Shown here: piece by piece, positions 6,521-13,662 of the stretch
How the letters are laid out: each line of letters begins with the position of its first letter
Position numbering within the stretch: position 1 is the first letter of the stretch
Source: Candidatus Latescibacterota bacterium
GTDB taxonomy: Bacteria > Latescibacterota > 4484-107 > B68-G9
Direction of reading: 5' to 3'
DNA length: 14,377 nucleotides
Assembly: GCA_012962735.1 (NCBI GenBank)
Contig: DTXA01000522.1
Span: forward strand, 1-14,377
The notes under the pieces: generated by a model
What the model was told of the DNA's origin: nothing
Seen by the model: only the letters and a program-made list of their open reading frames with translations
The model's database searches: none
Position numbers and translations under genes: made by a program

Positions 6521-6796
6521 ATGGATCGCCAGGCCCATTGGCCTATGCGATGCGACCACTCTATGCTGAACGTGGCGGCGGGGATAAGCCTTGCGGCGGA
6601 CCTGTGTGGCCTGTTTTTCTCGGATGCCATCTCAGAGGGGGTGGTCAAACAGGCGCTGGAGCCGTTTCTCGAGACCTGGCGGAAGCGGTCGGCGTATTGG
6701 ACACGGCTGGATTACCACTGGAAGATAATGTGTTGCGGGGAGGCCGGAGGGTACGGGGTATTGGCTGGGGAGGTTGGGCTACGGAATGCGCTTTAA
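6521..6796 (+). CDS. Hypothetical ORF of uncertain reality
   Basis: The 472-base stretch between slipin and the glycosidase holds this 91-codon frame. Its third codon positions are G/C-rich like the neighbouring genes, and part of the peptide (MLNVAAGISLAADLCGLFFS and AISEGVVKQALEPFLETW) looks protein-like and partly helical. Against it: no good ribosome site before 6521 (GAGGA abuts the ATG), alternative ATGs at 6545 and 6563 are no better, and I recognise no family. It may be a relic of a larger gene, since an overlapping frame (6514-6870) is also open. In the remaining spacer (6797-6951) I see only a small inverted repeat GCCCT-CTG-AGGGC at 6862-6874. Confidence 0.25.
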   Translation: MDRQAHWPMRCDHSMLNVAAGISLAADLCGLFFSDAISEGVVKQALEPFLETWRKRSAYWTRLDYHWKIMCCGEAGGYGVLAGEVGLRNAL

Positions 6797-6951
6797 GGCG
6801 TATGACGAAAGCACAAGGGCCTCAGCATCATATTTGTTTCCGCTTATCTGTGCATTTTATCGCCCTCTGAGGGCTCAGGCGAACACAGGAAGATCCTCAG
6901 TTGTCGTTAGACTTGGTCAAATTAAAGCTCAGGACTTCGAAGGAGGGGACT

Positions 6952-8277
6952 ATGGCCGGGCGGTTTCCGGAGGGGTTTCTATGGGGCGCTGCGACCGCAT
7001 CCTACCAGATAGAGGGTTCTCCGCTTGCCGACAGGGCGGGACCCTCCATCTGGCACAGGTTCTCCCACACCCCTGGGAACGTCCAGGAGGGACACACGGG
7101 AGACGTCGCCTGCGACCACTACAGGAGGTGGAGGGAGGACATTGCGCTTATGCGGGAGCTGGGGCTTAAGGCATACAGGTTCTCGGTGGCCTGGCCCAGG
7201 GTCCTCCCAGAAGGTACTGGCCGCGTCAACGAGGCGGGCATCATGTTCTACGAAAGGCTGGTCGATGGGCTCCTGGAGGCCGGGATAGAGCCGATGGTCA
7301 CGCTTTACCACTGGGACCTCCCCGCCGCCCTCCAGGACAGGGGAGGATGGGCCAATTCCGAAGTGATCGGATGGTTTACTGGCTACGCCCGCTCGATGTT
7401 CCGGAGGTTGGGGGACAGGGTGAGACTTTGGATCACCCTGAACGAGCCCTGGGTAACGGCGCACCTGGGGTACGCCACCGGCGTACACGCCCCCGGTATG
7501 CGGGACATATTCGCAGCCTTCAGGGCAGTGCACCACCAGCTCTTAGCCCATACCGAGGTAGTAAAGGCTTTCAAGGCGGAGGGGAAGGGGGAGATCGGCA
7601 TCGCGGTGAACCTCGGCCCCCAGCACCCCGCAAGTTCCTCCGACGCCGACCGGGAGGCGGCCGAGCGCTGGGATGCGTACCTCAACAGGCTCTTCCTGGA
7701 CCCCCTGTTCTTCGGGAAGTATCCCGAGCCGGTGGTGGACAGGTTCGGCTGGGCCCTCCCCGAAGGATGGGAGAGGGAAGTGGAAAAGGTGAAGGAATCC
7801 ATGGACTTCGTAGGTGTAAACTACTACACCAGGTCGGTCCTGGCGCACGACCCCGAGGACCCGTTCCTCTCCGCTCGCTCCGTCCGCCAGGACGCCCCCC
7901 ACACCGATATGGGATGGGAGGTCTACCCCGAGGGGCTATACGAGATCCTAACCTGGATCCGGGATAGGTACTGGGGACCCCGGATCTACATCACCGAGAA
8001 CGGGGCTGCCTTCCCCGATAAACTGGAGAATGGGAGGGTGGAGGACCCCAAGCGGGTAGATTACCTCAGGAAGCACTTCCTCCAGGCAGACCAGGCCGTC
8101 GGAGACGGCGTGGACCTGAGGGGATATATGGTCTGGTCTCTAATGGACAACTTCGAATGGGCCTTCGGGTACACCAAGCGGTTCGGGCTGGTGTACGTGG
8201 ACTATAGTACACAGAGGCGGGTGGTCAAGGAAAGCGGACGTTGGTACGCCTGTATCATAGAGAAGGGCGAAGTCTAA
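6952..8277 (+). CDS. Glycoside hydrolase family 1 beta-glycosidase
   Basis: A 441-residue retaining beta-glucosidase/galactosidase of the GH1 TIM-barrel family, at normal length. Key elements in order: FPEGFLWGAATASYQIEG (5-22), YRFSVAWPRVLPEG (75-88), TLYHWDLP (117-124), TLNEPW (162-167; Glu165 is the acid/base), VGVNYYTR (287-294), YITENG (346-351; Glu349 is the nucleophile), and WSLMDNFEWAFGYTKRFGL (395-413). No signal peptide, so it acts in the cytoplasm. The start at 6952 is set by GGAGGGG; the frame is open to 6901 without a comparable site. It hydrolyses beta-linked disaccharides or short oligosaccharides with the exact sugar unknown. It converges on an MFS transporter, with six bases between the stop codons. 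Confidence 0.95.
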   Translation: MAGRFPEGFLWGAATASYQIEGSPLADRAGPSIWHRFSHTPGNVQEGHTGDVACDHYRRWREDIALMRELGLKAYRFSVAWPRVLPEGTGRVNEAGIMFYERLVDGLLEAGIEPMVTLYHWDLPAALQDRGGWANSEVIGWFTGYARSMFRRLGDRVRLWITLNEPWVTAHLGYATGVHAPGMRDIFAAFRAVHHQLLAHTEVVKAFKAEGKGEIGIAVNLGPQHPASSSDADREAAERWDAYLNRLFLDPLFFGKYPEPVVDRFGWALPEGWEREVEKVKESMDFVGVNYYTRSVLAHDPEDPFLSARSVRQDAPHTDMGWEVYPEGLYEILTWIRDRYWGPRIYITENGAAFPDKLENGRVEDPKRVDYLRKHFLQADQAVGDGVDLRGYMVWSLMDNFEWAFGYTKRFGLVYVDYSTQRRVVKESGRWYACIIEKGEV

Positions 8278-8283
8278 CAGGGA

Positions 8284-9546
8284 TCACATCCCGGTCGTCC
8301 GGTTTCGACTGAGGCTCAAGGCGACCGAGGTCGAAGCCAGCCCAAAGACCGACGAGACGAGAAAGAGGGAGGGGTAGGAGATGTACCGGATCGCGAACCC
8401 CGCCAAGAGCGGCACGAGGGTGAGAGGGGCGGCGAAGGTATTGATAAAGCCTACATAGGTCGGCCGAATCTGGGAGGGGGCGATCTCCAACAGATAGGCT
8501 ATATTGGCGATGTTGATGGCCGTCACCCCGGCCCCGCTGGCCACGAAGGTGACCAAGTACCCGGCCATGCGCATCCCCTCAGGCAGGAACTGAACGACTC
8601 CGGCCCAGAGGGCCCCCGAGGATATCAAGAATGTCCCGGCCGCCAAGATGCGCCGGTTTCCTCTCCTCCCGAGCCTGCCCCAGATCAGGTTGGAGAGCAC
8701 CCGGCTGGCCATGCTCACCGAGAGGAAGGTCCCGACCGCAGAGGGTTGCACCCCCAGCCGGTCTATAGCATAGGGCACATAGAAAGGTATACCCATCATG
8801 CCAAAGCTCCAGAGCACCCGGGCCAAGAGGTACTTCCTGTAGTCCAGGTCTCGCTTGAGCAGTCTGGGGCCGTCGGCCATATGCCCCCAGAAGGAGCGCC
8901 GTCGTTTGGGCACGGGATGGACGGGCTCCCGCACGAGGAGGAAAACCCCCAGGCCGGCCACCACGAAGGCGGTGGAAAGCCCAAAGAGCACGCCGTAGTT
9001 ATAGGGGAACGCCAGGCCGCTCCGCTCGCTGAGCACGTACTGGACCAGAAACCCGGCGAGGAACGCCAATATCCCCCCGTAGAACTGTCGCAGGCTGAAA
9101 AGCCTGGCCCGTTCCTCTAAGGGAACTACCTTGCCCACGATGTCAGCCCAAGGGACCATCCCGATCCCGCCGGAGGAGGAGTAAAAGAACAGGAAAAAGA
9201 GAAAGACCCAGAAGAAAGCCTGGAAGCCTCTCCCTCCCATCAGGAAGGTCAAAAGGGTGATAGTCGCTATGCCTCCTACACGCAGGAAAACCGCCAGTCG
9301 GTAGAACGGCATCTTGCGCTGTCTGTGCTGCACGAGGTGGGATACAAATATCTGGGGCCAGAACCATCCGACCCCGAAAAGTGCGTTCACCAGGCCCACG
9401 TGCACATCGGACCCGGTGAGCTCGTAGATGAAGGCCGACAGGACGATGCCAGGGTTGATGAAAGTGAAGGCGAGTATGAAGAGGGCTCCGTTCAGGACGA
9501 TGAGCCGGAAATCTCTATGGACCTCAGCTATATCCGGGGCCTCCAC
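8284..9546 (-). CDS. Major facilitator superfamily transporter
   Basis: A polytopic membrane protein of about 420 residues with roughly 12 hydrophobic segments in two halves and a basic central loop (VREPVHPVPKRRRS), as in MFS secondary transporters. The loop between helices 2 and 3 reads HLVQHRQRKMPFYRL, the family's typical basic loop. GTG 9546 is chosen because GGGAGGGG lies six bases upstream and it leaves room for the divergent gene; an in-frame ATG at 9609 would lengthen it by 21 residues and overlap the acetyltransferase start by 22 bases. The substrate is not readable; convergence with the GH1 gene makes a sugar plausible, but drug exporters share this architecture. A short palindrome GGGAT-CAC-ATCCC (8280-8292) sits at the two stops, without a T run. 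Confidence 0.85.
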   Translation of the reverse strand: MEAPDIAEVHRDFRLIVLNGALFILAFTFINPGIVLSAFIYELTGSDVHVGLVNALFGVGWFWPQIFVSHLVQHRQRKMPFYRLAVFLRVGGIATITLLTFLMGGRGFQAFFWVFLFFLFFYSSSGGIGMVPWADIVGKVVPLEERARLFSLRQFYGGILAFLAGFLVQYVLSERSGLAFPYNYGVLFGLSTAFVVAGLGVFLLVREPVHPVPKRRRSFWGHMADGPRLLKRDLDYRKYLLARVLWSFGMMGIPFYVPYAIDRLGVQPSAVGTFLSVSMASRVLSNLIWGRLGRRGNRRILAAGTFLISSGALWAGVVQFLPEGMRMAGYLVTFVASGAGVTAINIANIAYLLEIAPSQIRPTYVGFINTFAAPLTLVPLLAGFAIRYISYPSLFLVSSVFGLASTSVALSLSRNRTTGM

Positions 9547-9587
9547 CCAACCCCTCCCAAATTGAGGGTTTGTAGGCGCTCGACCGT

Positions 9588-10718
9588 ATGAAGGAAGGTA
9601 CAAACTCATCCCGCATCTGTCAAGTCCCGGAGCTCCGGAGGGAGCCTGAGGAAGGGGTCTGTGCGATAAAGCTGTTCTCTGATGGCAGGGAGGTCAGCCA
9701 CCTTTACGTACACGACCTAAAGGTGCAAGTGGGAGGGGCGACCGTGCGGGCCGGGGGCATCGGAGGGGTCTGGACTCACGAGGAGTATCGAAGGAGGGGC
9801 TTCGCCCGGAGGGTGTTGGAGGATGCTTTGGACTATATGCGGGAGGAGGGGCACGACCTCTCCTTGCTCTTTGGCATCCCCGACTTTTACCACCGCTTTG
9901 GGTACGCCTCGGCCCTGCCCGAGTGCTCTTTAAGCTTGCTGGAGAAAGACCTCCCGAAGGACATCTCGGACTTCCGGAAGTATGCCGAAGGGGACCGGAA
10001 TGCTGTGCTGGATATATACAAGGAGAACAACCGCCTGCGCACGGGCTCTGTGGTTCGGAGGCCGGATACTTGGAGGGGATTCGTCCGAGGCACGAGCTGG
10101 TACGTGGACCCCGAGGTATGGGTGTTAAAGGGCGGTCGGGGGTACCTCGTCTTCGACGCAACCGAGGAGCACACGGCCGTGGCCGAGGTGGGGTACTCCT
10201 CCCCAGAGGCCTTTCCCTGGCTGGCTGCCGGGGTCGGGGAGAGAGCAAGGAGACATGGACACGGGGAGGTCAAACTGGAGATGCCCCCGGACCATCCCTT
10301 TGCGATATTCCTGCGCAGGTACGGGTGCCGGACCTTACAGGTCTTTCCCCGTAACGGTGGAGGCATGGCCAGGATCGTGAACTTGGAAGCGCTCTTCTCC
10401 AAGCTCTCCGGGGAATTATCCCGGAGGCTTAGGACCTCCCATATGGCCGACTGGGAGGGAGCCATCTCCATCCGCACGGAGGAGGGCTCCGTTGGGATAA
10501 GGGCGGAGGGTGGTGGGGTGGAGGTGGGCCCTACCCAGCCAGGGGCTCCGGAGGTAGTCCTCCCCCAGGCGAGGTTGATACAGTTGCTTTTCGGGTACAG
10601 GGCCGCATGGGACGTCGCCTCTGAGGAAGGTGTCTTCTTACCCCCAGAGTTCCTTCCTGTGGCCGAGGCCCTTTTTCCCCAGGGGTACCCGTATATGTGG
10701 TGGTCGGACAGGTTCTGA
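9588..10718 (+). CDS. GNAT-family N-acetyltransferase, Eis-like with C-terminal sterol-carrier-like domain
   Basis: A 376-residue protein with the layout of the Eis/two-GNAT family: an N-terminal GNAT domain with the acetyl-CoA site RRRGFARRVLEDALDYM (68-84; R-x-x-G-x-A), then FGIPDFYHRFGYA (95-107), a second degenerate GNAT unit (about 125-255), and a C-terminal SCP2-like domain (about 262-376). The last residues (WWSDRF) match the aromatic-Asp-Phe end typical of the group, whose C-terminal carboxylate is catalytic in Eis; this is inferred by family resemblance. It probably acetylates an amine of a peptide, aminoglycoside or polyamine in the cytoplasm. The start ATG 9588 has no strong ribosome site. 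A DUF89 remnant follows 10 bases later and looks operonic. Confidence 0.85.
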   Translation: MKEGTNSSRICQVPELRREPEEGVCAIKLFSDGREVSHLYVHDLKVQVGGATVRAGGIGGVWTHEEYRRRGFARRVLEDALDYMREEGHDLSLLFGIPDFYHRFGYASALPECSLSLLEKDLPKDISDFRKYAEGDRNAVLDIYKENNRLRTGSVVRRPDTWRGFVRGTSWYVDPEVWVLKGGRGYLVFDATEEHTAVAEVGYSSPEAFPWLAAGVGERARRHGHGEVKLEMPPDHPFAIFLRRYGCRTLQVFPRNGGGMARIVNLEALFSKLSGELSRRLRTSHMADWEGAISIRTEEGSVGIRAEGGGVEVGPTQPGAPEVVLPQARLIQLLFGYRAAWDVASEEGVFLPPEFLPVAEALFPQGYPYMWWSDRF

Positions 10719-10728
10719 AGGAGGGAGA

Positions 10729-11134
10729 ATGCGAGCAGTGTTAGACTGTATACCCTGTATCCGTGTTGAAGGTCCCGTTCGCCGTGGACGATTTTCCCCT
10801 GTTCAGGGAGGAGCTGGAGAACGCGAAGAGGTTGCTCTACATCGGGGACAACGCTGGGGAGATCGTGCTCGACAAAGTGCTGATAGAGGAGCTCCGCTGG
10901 GCTGTGGATTGCGAGGTGGCGTTCGCCGTCCGGGGTGGACCCTGCATCAACGATGCTCTCCGGAAGGATGCGGAGGGGGTGGGGATGGGGGAGGTAGCCC
11001 GGGTGGTGGACACGGGCTCGGACGGTATAGGGGTACCCTACCCGGTCTACTTCATCCTCAAGGATAAGTGCGAGGCCGTCGCCAGGGAGCTGAGGGTGAG
11101 GTATGGGGACGTGGTCTTCAAGCGGCATCCGTAG
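10729..11134 (+). pseudogene. DUF89 / ARMT1-like gene with internal deletions
   Basis: The ATG at 10729, with GGAGGGAG before it, gives MRAVLDCIPCI, the typical start of bacterial DUF89 (metal-dependent phosphatase, ARMT1-like) proteins, then runs into a meaningless frame. One frame over, from about 10763, the sequence reads LKVPFAVDDFPLFREELENA, then KRLLYIGDNAGEIVLDKVLI and VAFAVRGGPCINDALRKDA, the core metal-site motifs (GDNAGE, RGGP-x-NDA). It then jumps from VVDTGSDGIG directly to YFILKDKCEAVARELRVRYG, skipping the usual A-D-x-I-x-K-G-x-G-N substrate segment. About 100 residues near the N-terminus and about 40 near the C-terminus are missing, compared with a usual length near 285. The remaining 123-codon ORF cannot be a normal enzyme. 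Its 3' end overlaps the opposing glycosyltransferase by 17 bases. Confidence 0.75.
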
Positions 11135-12071
11135 AGTCCAAGCGCTCCTGCACGGAATAGAAGATCTCCTCCCTACGCAAGTTCAATATCAGCTCCCCCA
11201 AAAGCCCTGTGGAGAAAAGCTGCACCCCCACTACCATAAGCAATATCCCCAACCACAGCAGGGGATACCTCCCCATCAGATGGCCGTACCGGAACTTCAA
11301 GTACACCAGATATAGGTTTATGCCGAAGCCCACAGCTGAGAAAGCCAACCCAGCCCCGCCGAACAAGTGCAATGGGCGGGTGAGGTACTTCGTCAGCATC
11401 AGCACGGTCATAAAGTCCAGAAACCCGTGCACGAACCTTCCAGGTCCATACTTGCTCCGGCCGTACCGGCGGGGGTGGTGCGCCACCTCCACCTCCCCAA
11501 CCCTATATCCCTGCCGGAAGGCCAAAATCGGAAGGAAGCGGTGGAGGTGTCCGTATACATCGAGCTCCCTTACAACCTCTCTGCGGTACGCCTTCAGCCC
11601 GCAGTTGATGTCGTGGAGGGGCACCCCTGTCAGTCGGGAGGTGATCCAGTTGAACACCTTAGAGGGAAGGCGCTTGGAAATAGGGTCCCTGCGCCGGCGC
11701 TTCCAGCCGGAGACCAGGTCGTACCCCTCATCGAGCTTCTCCACGAGCTTCGGGACCTCCTCCGGCAGGTCCTGGAGGTCCGCATCCATCGTGACCACCA
11801 CATCCCCCCGAGCCTCCCGGAAGCCCAAGGCCAGGGCCGCCGCCTTGCCATAGTTCCGCCGGAAGCGGAAGGCCCTTACCCGGGGGTCCTCACGGTAGAG
11901 CGTTTCTAGCTCCCTGAAGGAGCCGTCGGTGGAGCCGTCGTCCACGAACACCATCTCCCAACTATGCCCCATCCCCTCTAACACCCGCCGGAGTCTCCCG
12001 TATAGCTCCCGGAGGCCCTCCTGCTCGTTGAAGAGAGGGACAACGACCGATATGTCCGTGCTCGGGTTCAT
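11118..12071 (-). CDS. Family 2 glycosyltransferase, DPM1/GtrB-like with two C-terminal membrane helices
   Basis: A 317-residue membrane-anchored glycosyltransferase. The GT-A domain shows ISVVVPLFNE (7-16), FVDDGSTDGS (42-51), RNYGKAAAL (72-80), the metal-binding MDADLQD (95-101), and an acceptor region with HDINCGLKAYRREV (153-166) and RRYGRSKYG (201-209). Two membrane helices follow (about 233-256 and 270-295), ending in a short cytosolic tail. This layout is that of polyprenyl-phosphate hexose synthases (dolichyl-phosphate mannose, GtrB, ArnC-like), which load sugars onto the lipid carrier for cell envelope glycans. The start at 12071 follows GGAGGGG. It is transcribed away from the aminotransferase. 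The sugar is not predictable. Confidence 0.92.
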   Translation of the reverse strand: MNPSTDISVVVPLFNEQEGLRELYGRLRRVLEGMGHSWEMVFVDDGSTDGSFRELETLYREDPRVRAFRFRRNYGKAAALALGFREARGDVVVTMDADLQDLPEEVPKLVEKLDEGYDLVSGWKRRRRDPISKRLPSKVFNWITSRLTGVPLHDINCGLKAYRREVVRELDVYGHLHRFLPILAFRQGYRVGEVEVAHHPRRYGRSKYGPGRFVHGFLDFMTVLMLTKYLTRPLHLFGGAGLAFSAVGFGINLYLVYLKFRYGHLMGRYPLLWLGILLMVVGVQLFSTGLLGELILNLRREEIFYSVQERLDSTDAA

Positions 12072-12088
12072 TCCTGTCTCCCCTCCAA

Positions 12089-12117
12089 AATATACGTATT
12101 TCTTCCGAGATTGGCAA
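12089..12117 (-). promoter_or_regulatory. Candidate promoter of the glycosyltransferase gene
   Basis: On the minus strand TTGCCA (12117-12112), 17 bases, then TATATT (12094-12089). Initiation would fall near the ribosome site GGAGGGG, giving a very short leader, so the assignment is tentative. Confidence 0.4.
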
Positions 12118-12154
12118 CAATATATCTCTAAAAATGAGCGTCCACTTTAAAAAT

Positions 12155-12178
12155 GTCTTCGGTCTAATAACTGAAGAC
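12155..12178. promoter_or_regulatory. Inverted repeat in the divergent GT2/aminotransferase region
   Basis: GTCTTCGGT (12155-12163) and ACTGAAGAC (12170-12178) flank the AT-rich loop CTAATA. The arms are complementary except for one G-T pair. The centre contains TAATAA, which could be a -10 element for the aminotransferase gene starting at 12212, although no good -35 is visible. As DNA it could be an operator for both divergent genes; as RNA it would form a 9-bp hairpin in the leader. No T run follows, so it is not a terminator. Confidence 0.4.
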
Positions 12179-12211
12179 TTAGGGGCTCCCAAGTTATAAA
12201 GGAGGACTGCT

Positions 12212-13468
12212 ATGCATATGGGAAACGAAGAGCTAATGGAGATCGTGGACCTCTGGAACCTGAAACCCAAGATACGTGAGAAGATACACCAGCTCCTTGC
12301 GGAGAACCTCCCGGAGTCCCCTCCCCACCTCTTCCGGTACTACGGCCCAGAGCCCGGTAAGGTAGTCCAGCTCGAGCGGGAGTTCGCCCTAAAGTCCGGG
12401 GCTCGATATGCCCTGGCTGTTAACTCCGGAACCTCGGCCCTCATAGCGGCCCTGGTGGCCTGTGGTATAGGGCCCGGAGATGAGGTAATAGTGCCCGCCT
12501 ACACCTTCTTCGCAACCGCCTCGGCCGCGGTGGTGGCCCGGGCCATCCCGGTGATAGCGGAGGTTGACGAGACCCTCACACTCGACCCTGAGGACGTGCG
12601 GCGGAAGCTGACCTCCCAAACCAAGGCCATTATGCCCGTGCATATGCGGGGGCTCCCGGCTGATATGGACGCCCTTATGGAGATCGCCCGGGAAAGCGGC
12701 CTGAAGATCATAGAAGACGTAGCACAGGCCTGTGGCGGGCGGTACAGGGGGAGGTGGCTGGGCACGTTCGGGGACGCTGGCTGCTTTAGCTTCGACTTCT
12801 ACAAGATCGTGGCCAGCGGGGAAGGAGGGATGGTGGTCACAGACGACGAGGAGGTGTACATAAGGGCCCAGAGCTATCACGACACGGCCGCCTGCTGGCG
12901 CCCCGACCGGTACGCCAGGGAGAAGATGCCCGGGGAACTATTCTGCGGGGAGAACTACCGGATGAGCGAGGTACACGGGGCCATCGCCCTGGCTCAGTTG
13001 AGGAAACTGGACGGATACTTAGAGCGGTGCCGGAAGAACAAGAAGCTCCTGACCGAACGCTTAGAGAGCCTTCGGGGGGTCCAGCTTCAGCCCGTGAACG
13101 ACCCCGATGGGGACGCCGCCCAGTGCCTGATCCTGTTCGCCCCCACCGCCGAAAGGGCCAGGGAGATGATAGATAACTTACACCTGGAGGGGGTGCCGGC
13201 TGGGGGCATCTACGACAAGACGGTGCGGGACTGGCACATCTACACCTACTGGGAGCACATCCTCGAGCGTAAGACCCCCACCCCCGAAGGGTGCCCGTAC
13301 ACCTGTCCCCACTACCAGGGGAGGCTGCCCGAATACCACCCCGAAATGTGCCCCCGCACCCTGGACCTCCTGAGCCGGACCGTCCACATCGCCATATCCC
13401 CGGACTGGGAGGAGGACCGGATAGAGGATGTGGCCGGGAAGATAGCCCGTGCCTTGAAAGGGGGGTGA
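12212..13468 (+). CDS. DegT/DnrJ/EryC1/StrS aminotransferase, resembling 8-amino-Kdo transaminase (KdnA)
   Basis: A 418-residue PLP enzyme that transfers an amino group onto a keto-sugar in the cytoplasm. Visible motifs: NSGTSAL (71-77, phosphate loop), GPGDEVIVPAYTFFATASA (87-105), MPVHMRGLPADMD (141-153), EDVAQACGG (168-176, Asp169 on the PLP nitrogen), SFDFYKIVASGEGGMVVTDD (193-212, Lys198 as Schiff-base lysine), and GENYRMSEVHGAIALAQLRK (246-265). The VHM-G-xxA-x-M segment, the SFDF-K core and the W-H-x-Y-x-x-W-E-H region near 341-349 resemble KdnA, which makes 8-amino-3,8-dideoxy-octulosonate, more than ordinary nucleotide-sugar aminotransferases. The partner oxidase KdnB is not in the window, so the substrate is open. 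The start follows AAAGGAGG; a second in-frame ATG lies two codons later. Confidence 0.88.
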   Translation: MHMGNEELMEIVDLWNLKPKIREKIHQLLAENLPESPPHLFRYYGPEPGKVVQLEREFALKSGARYALAVNSGTSALIAALVACGIGPGDEVIVPAYTFFATASAAVVARAIPVIAEVDETLTLDPEDVRRKLTSQTKAIMPVHMRGLPADMDALMEIARESGLKIIEDVAQACGGRYRGRWLGTFGDAGCFSFDFYKIVASGEGGMVVTDDEEVYIRAQSYHDTAACWRPDRYAREKMPGELFCGENYRMSEVHGAIALAQLRKLDGYLERCRKNKKLLTERLESLRGVQLQPVNDPDGDAAQCLILFAPTAERAREMIDNLHLEGVPAGGIYDKTVRDWHIYTYWEHILERKTPTPEGCPYTCPHYQGRLPEYHPEMCPRTLDLLSRTVHIAISPDWEEDRIEDVAGKIARALKGG

Positions 13469-13476
13469 GGTCCCTC

Positions 13477-13650
13477 GTGCCTCCGACGCCGATAGTAGGG
13501 AAGCTTCGAATCGGCTTTCCTTGTCCTCGACCTGGGAATGTATTATCTTTAAAGGAGATTGTGGAGGATGCGTAGGAGGCGCGGATACGATGGCGCAACA
13601 GCGAGGACGTGGAGATGGTCCGCAAGGTGCTCTTTGGTAAGCTGTTCTGA
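13477..13650 (+). pseudogene. Unrecognised ORF interrupted by an in-frame TAG
   Basis: Starting at GTG 13477, nine bases after the aminotransferase stop and with TGAGG upstream, one frame reads PPTPIVGKLRIGFPCPRPGN, then VLSLKEIVEDA, TAG (13573-13575), EARIRWRNSEDVEMVRKVLF, GKLF and TGA (13648-13650). Both halves look protein-like and share G/C-rich third positions, suggesting one short former gene with a nonsense mutation. I recognise no family. The candidate promoter of lon lies inside it. It could also be chance. Confidence 0.3.
13521..13549 (+). promoter_or_regulatory. Candidate promoter upstream of lon
   Basis: TTGTCC (13521-13526), a 17-base spacer and TATCTT (13544-13549), about 114 bases before the lon start. 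It looks like a housekeeping promoter; I see no CIRCE repeat or clear heat-shock element nearby. Confidence 0.4.
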
Positions 13651-13662
13651 CGGAGGAGATAT

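Noticed and set aside
5694..6559. Overlapping minus-strand frames opposite the slipin gene
   Set aside because: They are shadows caused by the biased codons of the coiled-coil region.
6862..6874. Palindrome GCCCT-CTG-AGGGC as a terminator after the slipin operon
   Set aside because: Stem of five pairs with no T run on either strand.
9887..11128. Minus-strand frame of 413 codons opposite the acetyltransferase and DUF89 relic
   Set aside because: Composition is low in sense (Pro/Ser-rich) and the plus-strand GNAT motifs are unambiguous; it is a mirror of GC-rich codons.
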